Shown here piece by piece: positions 36,330-46,133 of a stretch of DNA of 64,000 nucleotides. The position numbers were made by a program, and so were the translations under genes. Where the stretch lies: positions 1 through 64,000 of the forward strand of contig JAKSZP010009518.1 in NCBI GenBank assembly GCA_022478985.1, in the 5' to 3' direction. The DNA is from Massospora cicadina (Eukaryota; Entomophthoromycota; Entomophthoromycetes; Entomophthorales; Entomophthoraceae). A model generated the notes under the pieces. That model saw nothing but the letters and a program-made list of their open reading frames with translations. It was not told where the DNA came from and made no database searches. Each line of letters begins with the position of its first letter. Within the stretch, counting starts at the first letter, position 1.

Positions 36330-37640
36330 CATGGCAGCCAGGGATGAGGGTTATTGTATGAGGCCAGGAGCTTCAGGAACTATCTTGGAATCTTTTGACC
36401 AATTCTGGAGCATTAGACAGTCCAGGTCCATTAATCAAATGTTATCACTCTCAAATACCTTTTTAAGGCACCTTTTTACAGAAGGCGGCGGCGTGCAGGA
36501 AATATCAAGGAAAGCGTCATGCCTTTATCTGATTTCACCATCTACTAAGATAGAATAAAGTGATTTAGAAATAGATCCATCATAAGGGGTCAACAAGTTT
36601 TTTAATTTCCAGGAGACCTTGATGTATGGCAGAAGTTTAATACTGAAGGTAAGGGTCCATTCTTGTATTGCCTTAGGTAATTCATTTTGGATCCAACTTG
36701 TGTTATTAAAAGTTAAAAATTGAGATTATTGGCTTGTATTACTTTATCTCCAAGATGTACTCTGGCCCTTCTGACATGAAGTCGGCGTATTTTTGTATAC
36801 TTTAAGGCATTCACAAAATGTTCCCTTACCATGAGATATTTCTCCCTAAATTCTTTGGATTCTTGTTTGCCGCTACTGCTTGATATTTGGGCTGGGACCT
36901 AAGTTAAATTTTGGTTGCAAATATAATTGGCAAAGAAACGAGATATTCAATCAAGATTTTTTTCAGGTTAATATAGGAAACTGGATCATAAGGAGGTATG
37001 ATGCCCAGTTGTTATTTTATATTTGTGCAGCTTTGGAAGAACAGTTCCAATCTTTGATTACCTTTCCATCTGTCCATTAGACTGGAATTGAAATTCATTG
37101 GTCTGTTAAGCACATACTTGAAGCAGGAACAACAATGAATAAATTATTTATACTATATAATGAAGCCTCTATTGCTCACTATTTGTTATAAATTCCATCT
37201 AAGTAGAAGACTCAGTCAAAAAAGCTGGGCATTGTACAGAGGAGATCTTTGTTAAGAGGAAATAATTGTCAATTTTTGTAAAGAGACAATCATCAACTCT
37301 TTATCAAAGCCCTAAGAGATTGAAATAATTCAAAAATAACTTCCATTGATACTTAAGCTCAAGTAATTATCTTTCCTACAAAGGTACACGCAGTCCTGTG
37401 CCAGCCATCTGCAGATTTTAGAGTAGTGACATCTAGAGCATCTCTTAGTTATTAGCTACATCTATAGTGAATCCTATCAGCTGTAGGAGCGCCTGATGAG
37501 GCCAGTGGTATAGTCCTACCTGGATGGCCCACTGTTGGGGGTCATGATGCAGTCTTATAACTTTTTCCCTGGATGGGCCTAATTCATTTACCAATTTCCC
37601 TGATGGAGGACTATTTCTTCCAGGGATTGGTTTTCCCAAT
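36330..37640 (-). pseudogene. Gypsy J integrase with C-terminal chromodomain
   Basis: Would insert element cDNA; the chromodomain would target chromatin. On the minus strand: an HHCC-like zinc region at 37639-37445 (VIRLHHDPQQWAIQVGLYHW); the third catalytic acid in FQSNGQMER at 37061-37087 (family: QSDGQTER); a C-terminal block HFVNALKYTKIRRLHVRRAR then HLGDKVIQ near 36750-36850 (family: HLxxAxxxYKxxADxxR...GDxV); and a chromodomain end NAPELVKRFQ near 36393-36422 (family: NAPELxxxFH). The first two catalytic Asp blocks are not readable. Broken by many stops and indels. Confidence 0.62.
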
Positions 37641-37711
37641 TAATAGAGATTACCTTCCTGATTCAGGCTTTCATATTGATTCCATATTTATTGGAAAGAG
37701 GTTGTGATAAG

Positions 37712-38151
37712 TGTCAGGAATGAGACAATGAACAAGTCAAGATCCTTAATCCAATATTAAACCTCAATAGATAACTCCCAAGTCATCACAAATGAAACCT
37801 GTCCCTGTATGCACCGATGTGAGCTTTAATCAGGAAGCATTATGCAAATGAGAATTAATAAATATTCTTTCAGTAATTTCTTTCCTGCTTCCTGGATCTC
37901 AAAAGGTATGACCCATCTTTGCATTCATGAGGATGATGCAGAACATTGAGGATGCCAACCAGGCAGTCAATCTGAAAGACTGTGAAAGATTCTGATTATA
38001 CAGGCCATGGAGGCCCCCTAGGAACCACGTCCCCACACATTTTATAATATTGACACTTTATAGCGCAATATTAAGTCTATTTCGCCCCATCTTTTTGTCT
38101 TCAACATCTCCGCTAGTTTATAGTTACAAGCCCATTTTTAAACTCTGGCTA
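37712..38151 (+). repeat. Gypsy H 5' LTR
   Basis: Begins TGTCAGGAATGAGACAATG and pairs with 45684-46133. Shared blocks are AACAAGTCAAGATCC, AAACCTGTCCCTG, GAAAGATTCT, CCCTAGG and TCCGCTAGTTTA. The 3' end (near GGCTA) is uncertain by a few bases. A third, solo copy lies at 378-738 on the minus strand. Confidence 0.8.
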
Positions 38152-38782
38152 TTATCACGAGGATATTATTCCAAGATAGGGCTCAAACTAGGGGCTCTGA
38201 GATGTCCAAGTGAAAACGTCTATCACAAAAAATGGATAGCAATGGCAATAAAAAACCACCTGCTTGGTCAAAAAGCTTAACTCAATGAATTAACACCTCT
38301 CAATATTCGATACCTCCTATCAAGCCTGTAAGCCTATAGTTTTGGGCCACCTTCCAATGTACCCTACCATCCATTGTCATTGATCAGTACCAAATCCAAT
38401 ATGAGAACCTCAACGAGATTATTCAACAACTATTGATTGCATCTACTCTGTTAAAGGACGCTTCAATCACTTTTGAGCCTCTTCAGTGCCTTCCACAATG
38501 TGAAATTTATACATCTTAGCTCAACTACCATTGAGAGTTGGCTTTGGGTACTTAACGCTATCTCCAAAGCTTCGCACATTTGGTCATACACCAACTCCTA
38601 GAGATAGTTGATTTGCATCACCATGAAGTATCATGACAACTATGTATTACTCAGATTCTATGCTTAAATCTTATGAACTTTTATACAGCAACCTCCTCCT
38701 CCAATCACAACAATCAGGAAACAATTGTCAAAAACTGTCAGTTAATTAATGAAGCTCATAATCAGCTCACAAAGTTGTATAT

Positions 38783-38797
38783 AAAATTTCAGGTTAC
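38783..38797 (+). repeat. Target-site duplication of N2, left copy
   Basis: AAAATTTCAGGTTAC, identical over 15 bases to 40700-40714. Confidence 0.9.
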
Positions 38798-40699
38798 CAC
38801 CTTTCTTAACTCTCTTTAACCGCTCAAAGTCACTTTTGAGCGTATTTTAAATTTAAGTTTATTTATCCACAGCCATCTGCCCAAACCTATTCTTTGATGT
38901 CCTTGGCTCTGCCGCCTGCCACCCCAGTGTGGGGCAGCAGTGCACCCACACCTAGCGTTTTCCGCCCTGCAGGCAAGCGCGTTTGGACGGGTTCAAACAG
39001 CCCACCCACTGCTTCCAACCGTTTTGTCCCCCCACGAGACCTAGCGCTCCACCTGGCGCGCGTCCACCCTTCTCGCCCCCATCCTCTCGCCCTCCCTCGC
39101 TATGCTATTCGCTATTGCCTCAGAGTGAACTATGAGCGTTTGTTCCCATATTCCAATAAGGCAATTATTGACCTAGCCACTACAGCCTTGCGCCAGCTGG
39201 CTTTATAGACTTCCGCCCTTTTAAGGGCTACTTTGACGTTGGGTTCCACTCTGAGGAGGATGCTGAAGCGGCAGCACAAACTCCTCTAATTCATAAAAAA
39301 AACCCCCATTCCCACAACCCATACTCGCCTCCCTTCAGACACCACGCTAGTGGTATCCTTTGCAAATCTCCCATCCCACCTTCCACCCCAGGTTTTGTAT
39401 GACCAGTTGGTCGCGGGGCTCATGGCTTATGGCACTCAGCCCAACCTCATCTTTGCCATTCCATCTGGGGCAGAACGCCTTGCTGCTCCTCGTGCAACAG
39501 CCACCATCATACCACACCACCCTACCATAGCCCAACAAATACCACCCCGCGCTAGAGTGGCTGCAGCGCCTGATCATTTCTTTTGGGCTTGGGTCGATAA
39601 TGGTAGGCAGATTTTTTCCCTCTGCTTTGGCCTTGACCATGCAAAAAGAGCGTGCCCTAAGGCCAAATCCGCTAATGCAGCTTCTGAGCCCCCCTCTGGA
39701 GGTTCAGTATGGGGCGTTTTGCTGCCCCCTCTCACCCTCCAATCTCGTTCAGTGGGCCCACATGGAAAATCAGCCCCACCCAAAACCTCCATCCTCACTC
39801 TCCCACCTAAATCTACGCCAGCCAATCAGAGCAATGCTCGGACCAACATTCGCACCCAAGCAGCTGCCCATTCGCCCAATCCTACCCACTCAAACCAAAA
39901 CGCCACTATTCCAGTGAACCAAAATCCATGGGATCTATTGGCTGAAACTGACGAATCAGGTAATATCCTCATTAGTAAGCATACAGGTCAACCTCTCTGC
40001 CATGGCGATTATGGTTGGGCAGAATTTTTCCTTCCCAACTTCAATGAAACCCCTACCCCTCGCCATTTTGCTCCTCTACCCAATACAGCCCCCTTCCAAA
40101 GTGACCACCAGCTCGCCTTAGCTGCGGTGGCCTCTCCTCATTGCCCAAAAATACGCACTGCGGTGGCCCAGTCAGTGGCTCAGCTCCAGCATGGCCTGCC
40201 CACCATCTTCTTCCCCCCGACTTCCCTGAATCTCCCTGCAGTGATATCTCAAAACTATTTGATGATGCTGAAATCGCTGTTATAAATGTCGCAACGCTTG
40301 CTTCATTCAACCCCTCAGCCAAAATCACCCGCCACAGTATCTCCCTTTTCACCCAACTTCCTGAAGCCCGCAAAGAAGCTGAAGTTCTCCTCGCAGCTTT
40401 TGTTGAAACACTTTCCCATCATTATCTTGATGAAGAAGTGGAAAACTCCTACTACGCTAACCTCAGCCCCCACTATGCAGATGCCCCAACGCCCTGGCTC
40501 TCTGCTCTGATCTGGTACTGTAACCAACACCCCTTGAATGAGGCGGGTCTTTCTGAAAACCAACCCCCGACCCCTCCTCAGCCTCTGCCATGGTGGGTTA
40601 AGCAGTTTCTGCTTCCCACCTGGTTAGTAGTTTGTTTTGCCGTTTTGAGTGTTGTGATTGGTACTGTCCGTCCCCTGGTCGGCATACCTCGAATAAATC
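38798..40699 (+). mobile_element. N2, young copy of a non-autonomous ORF1-only LINE-like element
   Basis: 1,902 bases with exact 15-bp flanking duplications, a length and position typical of target-primed reverse transcription. It holds a single gene, related to LINE ORF1, and ends GTCCCCTGGTCGGCATACCT then CGAATAAATC, closely like the LINE A end. It has no endonuclease or RT and no room for one. N1 has the same structure, so this is a family and not one random deletion. Inserted in Gypsy H gag. Confidence 0.82.
38897..40640 (+). pseudogene. N2 ORF1-like gene (RNA-binding protein, lightly damaged)
   Basis: About 580 codons if frames are followed across breaks. ATG 38897 opens SLALPPATPVWGSS; an N-terminal frame runs to a stop at 39206 (YERLFPYSNKAIIDLATTAL). 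After a one-base shift the frame reads GYFDVGFHSEEDAEAAA near 39230. From 39350, 311 codons are unbroken: VSFANLPSHLPPQVLYDQL, like an RRM-type fold of LINE ORF1, then IFSLCFGLDHAKRACPKAKS, a zinc knuckle lacking its first Cys, then a Pro/Ser/Asn-rich linker. A shift near 40200 leads to the C-terminal domain (FDDAEIAVINVATLASFNPS ... DAPTPWLSALIWY), which is also well kept in N1. The likely role is binding element RNA. It has far fewer lesions than any other coding region here. Confidence 0.75.
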
Positions 40700-40714
40700 A
40701 AAATTTCAGGTTAC
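40700..40714 (+). repeat. Target-site duplication of N2, right copy
   Basis: AAAATTTCAGGTTAC, exact partner of 38783-38797. Confidence 0.9.
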
Positions 40715-41779
40715 ATCAAGGGCTAGCTTCCTCAAAATGTGCAGATCCTTGTGGCCGCCTGGAACAAGTGCCTAACCCAGATTGAAGCCCTTGCGCGGAC
40801 TCTCCAACAACACTATCAGAAATTAGCTTGTTAAAATATTGCCTATGGATGTGAAGGGATGGAGATCCTTGTGGGCCGCAAGAACCTTATAGTTCCAAGG
40901 TACCTACACCGGGCAACCCTAAAAAAACCTATAAACAAGACGTGCTTATGGCGCTTGCCTACATTCAAGATCATATGTTCAATTAGCTAAGGCTGCAAGC
41001 TTCAAGTAAACGGGGTACCCTGACCCCAGATTTTTGATTGAATCCTTGTTGGATGAAATAAATAATTTCATCTTCTCACCAAGATCACCAATGTTCGCAT
41101 CACTTAACTTGAACAAACCTTATCGGGTTTTAAAAGTTGTTTGCGCAGCTTTGAGAGTCAGCTGCTCCTCCAATGTGCTGAAATTCAAGCGCTAAAAGAG
41201 TAGATGACGTATCAAACCTCCTTCACTTCTCTAAACCAAAATTGTGATGACATTCAGGAGAATTTGGAAAGATTAACTATTTTTTTTGGATTTACAAGCC
41301 TCTTGTGACTATTCAGAAACTGAGATCTCCAAGCCTGCTTAGTTTCTAATATCAATACTCTTTCCACCCCTCTAGTGACTATCTTTACACAATTTTAAGG
41401 AGAAGTTCACTACAGGGCATCATAGTATTACCTTTTCCTGTATGCTTAAAGAAATCATGGTGGAGGATGCCATTGACCAGCAGAAGGTGAAGCAAACCAT
41501 TCCTGCTTTAATAGTACCATCCAGGAAATTTTGACTCCTCATCTAAAGAGATGCTGTACCTGGTAACAAGTCTATAACACCCTCATCCAGTAATCTAGAA
41601 GCAATTAAACCTGTCCAAACATAATCAGGAGTGTTTGGGAATTTAGCTGAACAAAAGAAAGTCTGGTGGAGTTCTTCAGCCAATTCTATGGCTAAGCGCA
41701 ACTTTAGGTAACCACTAAATGTGTTACCTTGGCTGATGCCATAGCCCTGTCCATCTCTGCATTGAGATTTATCCTGAGG

Positions 41780-44700
41780 TCAAATGCACACGAATGGTCA
41801 GAAGGATAGCTTCATTTATATCTGGGTTATTATGGAGGACTTAATGAAATCCATGCTTCTATCTTGCACCTCAAGTATACCACATATTCCTCATCTGGTC
41901 ACCCTCAGGTCTACGTTGTCAAGAACTGAAAGTATTCCTAACTTCAATGCTCCTACTGCAACGGATTCCTTCATAGCGCAAAGTCTTGTTGGAAGAGACT
42001 TGCCGAAGAGGAAGGAAAAGGGCCATCAGAATGAAGGATGAGGCATTTAAAGCTGACATATATGTGTGCTTCAAGAATGTTTAGTGACCTCTAATGAGAC
42101 TATCACTGTTGTGCCAGAAGAAGATAATTTGGTTTCCATTGATAATATAAAATTCCGATATGGCTTACTCTTTTTCTGATATATCTCATGTATTCCTCAC
42201 TCCACCTCTGCAGTTCAGGAACTTAGTTATTAGCGTCACCATTTGAGTTCACAAAATCCCTGTCCACGCCATTGTCATCAGTGGTTCCCTATGAATGTCA
42301 TTTTGTCCAAATTAATGAAGTTTAATTAGTTTGCTCCAGACTTACCCCACTACATGGAATATGGCATGATTGGACCGCAGTGTACTCAATTTATTGGGGC
42401 ATATTCTTCTATAGTATCTGCTCTGGGAAGCTTTCCGTGAATACCCCACCATTGCATTAGACAACCCAAGCTATGCCCTTCTCTTAGGGACTCAAACTTT
42501 TCTAAGGTTATTTGGTCATCATGAACTTTGATGGGGGATTCCTATCCTGCTGGGACACTGGGTCCCACCGGTTTTTGAAACCTCCCGCAACTCCAAGATT
42601 GAGGCTGAAGCTCAGGGTTAATTGTTGGAGAGTGGAAGCTAATTTGATTGATCTTGATTAAATGTAAGGGGTTCTCACATATAAATACCCTCCTGTGGTA
42701 GATGGCCACTAAGGCATGCAAATCCATTTCCTAAGACGACCACTACAACACCAAAGTCCCAAGAAATAGTCAACACCTGGGTCCATACTAATATCTCCTC
42801 CAGGAAACTGCTTGAAATTCAGGGGCTGAATACTTCATCTGTTAAGGAGTTCTGACCTGTCCCAGAATTTTAAAACCTGTTTATGCTGGAACAATAATGT
42901 GTTATTGTTCAACTTCATTGACAAACCTAGATAGTGGGTCCTTATACCCCAGCCACTTATGTTCGCCTCCTCCCTGTAAAGGCTATAAACATCATCCGCA
43001 ACTTTAGAAGCTTACATTATTTGGGGTTAGAAACACCCCCACCAGTAGCCCTGATCGACACCTTTATTTTGAAGGAGCTCAATAGTGAGCAACAAAACTA
43101 GGTTAAGAAATTATTAGGTGATATTTGGGTCTCTTCTCATCCTCTAATTTACAACTTAAGAAAATGAATGGCGTCTTGCATCCTATGGAAACAGGAACGT
43201 TCCCCACATTCAGTCATGTCCCCTATTAATAAAGTAAAGTTAAAGCGGCTCAGGTGGCTGTTGAGCTCAAGCAACTACTTGAAGCTGGGCTATTGGTGCC
43301 TTCTCGTAGTCCATGGGCCTCCCCACTCCTGTTAGTAATAAGAAAAATGGCAACCATCATGTGATGGTGGACTATCGATGGCTTAACTCCATTACTAAGA
43401 AGGACAGCTATCCCTTACACATTATTGAAAAATACTTCCAATTGCGTTCGTTGTCACAATACTTCTCAACTTTGGATCTCACTAGCTGATATTGGCAAGT
43501 AGAGCTTTCCTCAAAAGATAAATCCAAATGTGCTCTCATAAAAAATGAGGGTCTTTAAGCCAACGAGAATACCTCAGGGCCTTTGCAACGCGCCTTCCAC
43601 CTTCCAACGTACATTAGACGAACTTTTAGGGGACTTCAAAACTATCATGTGTCCTCAGGTACCTTAACTATATCACTTTCTTCTCAAAACCCTTCAATGG
43701 TCATGTGTAACACCTCTGGGAAAGTCTTTTAATGGTTAAGAAAGGTTTGATAAAGCTTAAGCCATCAAAGTGCTCTTTTTTCCAGTATGAAATGGATTTC
43801 TTTAGACACAAGGTTTAAAGATGGTAACCAGCCCATCTCAGATAAAATTTGCACCATTAAGAAGACTTCAACCCTCAGAGACTTAGGTATATCCAAGTAT
43901 CACTATCATAGTGGTCTTTTAATTCAGTTTATACCTCGGTTTGCCAGCTTAGCTAAGCTTCTGGTCTAACTCAACAGAAGAATGTGCTTTTTTGTGGCGG
44001 CCTGAACAATAACAGTCTTTATAATTCTTTAATAACTGCTCTTTACACTAAGCTCATTTTAGTTAATACATATTGTAATTGACCCTTCTTGTTATTCATT
44101 GACACTAGTGATGTCTCCGTTTGGGCCATCCTAGCTCATCATAATAATAATCAGGTCAATCACAATGTGGCTTATTTCAGTTAGACATGTTTATCCAAAA
44201 AGAATTATAGCATTATTGAGTGCAAGTTCCTGGCTGTTTTAATGCAATCAATCATCTTTAGCCCTACCTATATGGCACCTAATTTACCATTATCACTATC
44301 CATTCCTTGCTCCAATGGCTGCAGCAGATGAGGGACCCGGACATCTGCTTGTCAAGATGGGCCATAATGCTGCATAACTATGATGTTACAATTGTCATTG
44401 TGCTGCAGCAATTCATCCCTAAATTCAGATGGTCTCTTGAAGATGTGGTAATCGCTGCCATAATCACAAGGAAAACTAAACTTTACAATCCAATTGACTG
44501 AACTGAGAGACGGGGTTTGGAATATCCTGAGATCCAGGATGAGCTCCAATAAATGACCCAGGACATAAAAATTAAAGAGGTAATGTTGTTTAAAAAATCA
44601 ATAAGAAATGGCTCCCATACATCCAAACTTCTTCCTGACCAAATGCTATCATAGAAGGGCATATGACTGTGGTATGGGGCTGTGAAAAAGACCCAAGAAT

Positions 44701-45585
44701 GGCTGAAGGAACGATGCTATTAGGACCAAATGATTAAGACCATCCAGGAATTTCTAGATGATTGTTGACCTTTTAATTCCAGTATTGGGCCAGTCCCCAA
44801 TATCTGCATTCAGTTGTGGCTCCATCAGGACCTTTCAATGTCATTATTATTAATTTAGTGAGCCCCCTGACCACCAGTTTACATGGTCATTAATATTCTA
44901 CTATCCATGGACCATTTGACCAAATGGGTTGAAGCATTTCCATTAAAGCTGCCACTGGGAATGACATGGCCCTATTCCTTATTCAATCCATTTTACACTC
45001 AGCACAGAAGTCCACAAACTTTACTCTCAGACAAAGGGCTAAATTTCACCTTGTGGGTAGTCTAAGAGTTAACTTCAATTTGGTGACTAACTTAGATCAC
45101 CGCCCCTTACAACCATTAATCAATACATTGAAGGAACGTGCTAAAAGCGCCCTAATCTTATCTTGCGGAAGATGGCTGCCTCTGATCATACCCAATGGAA
45201 CCAATACTAACCCATTGCCTTGCTCGCTTACCAAATAAGCTACCATCTTATCATCAAGATGGTCTCCTTTGAAGCTCTATATGAACGTTCTCATCTATTA
45301 ACAAGTAGTGTTCAGTCCATGCTCAATACCTCCTTACCTGAAAGCTCTTATTTAACCATGAGGTCCTTAGCCAATGAGATTGTCTGGCTTCAAACCTTAG
45401 CCATACAAGGCATTGTCACTACCAGCGAAAGTGAGACATCATTATTTAATACCTGCCAACCCTCTTTACCCGGATTAAATTATATGAACTCATTCTCCAA
45501 TATCACCATTAACGCAGAGTTTGACAGAATAAGCTCAACTTTCCTTGGTCCAGACCTTATAAGGTCAATCATAAGTATCTTCTAA
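41780..45585 (+). pseudogene. Gypsy H pol (protease, reverse transcriptase, RNase H, integrase)
   Basis: Protease: HAIVISGSL near 42265, where the family has AILDTGS; the catalytic Asp is replaced by Ile (42277-42279). RT: VELKQLLEAGLLVPSRSPWA near 43260, FQRTLDELLGDFKTIM near 43600. The catalytic box at 43660-43671 reads YLNY for YLDD, so both Asp residues are lost, followed by LIKLKPSKCSFFQYEM. RNase H: FIDTSDVSVWAILAH near 44095 and KKNYSIIECKFLAVL near 44200. Integrase: LLSMDHLTKWVEAFPL near 44900 with the first Asp, TLLSDKGLNFT near 45020 with the second, then AYQISYHLIIKMVSFEALY at 45223. No chromodomain seen. Same domain order and motif wording as Gypsy G. Many stops. Confidence 0.8.
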
Positions 45586-45670
45586 GTATCCATTGCAACA
45601 AAATTAGGGGATAATGGTGAACTGAGTACATGGCTGATTCCTTTGGCCTATACCCCATCTGAAAGGATCT

Positions 45671-45680
45671 TGAGGGGTAG
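45671..45680 (+). other. Polypurine tract of Gypsy H
   Basis: TGAGGGGTAG three bases before the 3' LTR start. Confidence 0.55.
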
Positions 45681-45683
45681 CGT

Positions 45684-46133
45684 TGTCAGGATATGAGACA
45701 ATGAGCAAGTCAAGATCCCTACTCCCAAATTGAACCTCAATAAATCAACTCTCAAGCCATCATGAACAAAACCTGTCCCTGGAGGCACCAATGTCAGTTT
45801 TATTCAGGAAGCATCGCACACAGGAGATTTGATGGAGATGCCTTCAGAAATTTAACCTTGATTTTTTGAACCTTGAGAGCTGCAAACCCCATCATTGCAG
45901 TCATGAAGACGATGCAGAACAATGGGGGCGCCAAAAAGGCGGTTAATCTTAAAGACTATGAAAGATTCTTATTGTTCAGGGCCATGAAGGTCCCCTAGGC
46001 ACCACATCCCTACACATCATATAGATATAGACACTTTTTAACACAATAAAGTAGTCTGATTTCACCCAATTTATTTATTTTATTAAATTTTCCGCTAGTT
46101 TACAGCTTTGAGCCCATTTTCAAACTATAGCTA
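45684..46133 (+). repeat. Gypsy H 3' LTR
   Basis: Starts TGTCAGGATATGAGACAATG, partner of 37712-38151. It ends near AACTATAGCTA, after which minus-strand Gypsy J sequence resumes. Confidence 0.8.

Larger units (their letters stand above)
36251..37711 (-). mobile_element. Gypsy J, 3' part (integrase side), left of the H insertion
   Basis: Minus-strand Ty3/Gypsy chromovirus split by Gypsy H. This part has the integrase and chromodomain. The part right of H (46134 onward) has RT and RNase H. Read on the minus strand across H, the domains fall in the correct order: RT, RNase H, then integrase, chromodomain, purine tract. Confidence 0.65.
38232..41700 (+). pseudogene. Gypsy H gag remnant, interrupted by N2
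   Basis: Starts at ATG 38232 (MDSNGNKKPPAWSK). Before N2 the frame gives VIDQYQIQYENLNEIIQQLL and LINEAHNQLTKLYIKF (38740-38790). After N2 at 40715 another frame gives NKCLTQIEALARTLQQHYQK near 40770. Both segments are heptad-like, consistent with a coiled-coil gag N-terminus. No zinc knuckle is visible. The frame is broken by several stops besides the N2 insertion. Gag function is inferred from position between the 5' LTR and pol. Confidence 0.5.
37712..46133 (+). mobile_element. Gypsy H, complete Ty3/Gypsy element carrying an N2 insertion
   Basis: LTRs of about 440 and 450 bases, both starting TGTCAGGA, bound gag and pol on the plus strand. Without the 1.9-kb N2 insertion the element is about 6.5 kb, close to Gypsy G, and the two share the RT box context and the G-rich purine tract, so they are related. 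It interrupts Gypsy J. Stops and frameshifts throughout pol; the protease and both RT catalytic Asp residues are lost. Confidence 0.83.

Noticed and set aside
39574..40563. Minus-strand frames of 82-106 codons inside N2
   Set aside because: Antisense shadows of the 311-codon N2 ORF and its continuation; GC-rich DNA leaves long reverse frames open.
40600..40710. Hydrophobic stretch LLPTWLVVCFAVLSVVIG that looks like a membrane segment
   Set aside because: It is the N2 3' tail translated after the conserved domain. The same DNA is conserved as a LINE-type terminus, not as protein.
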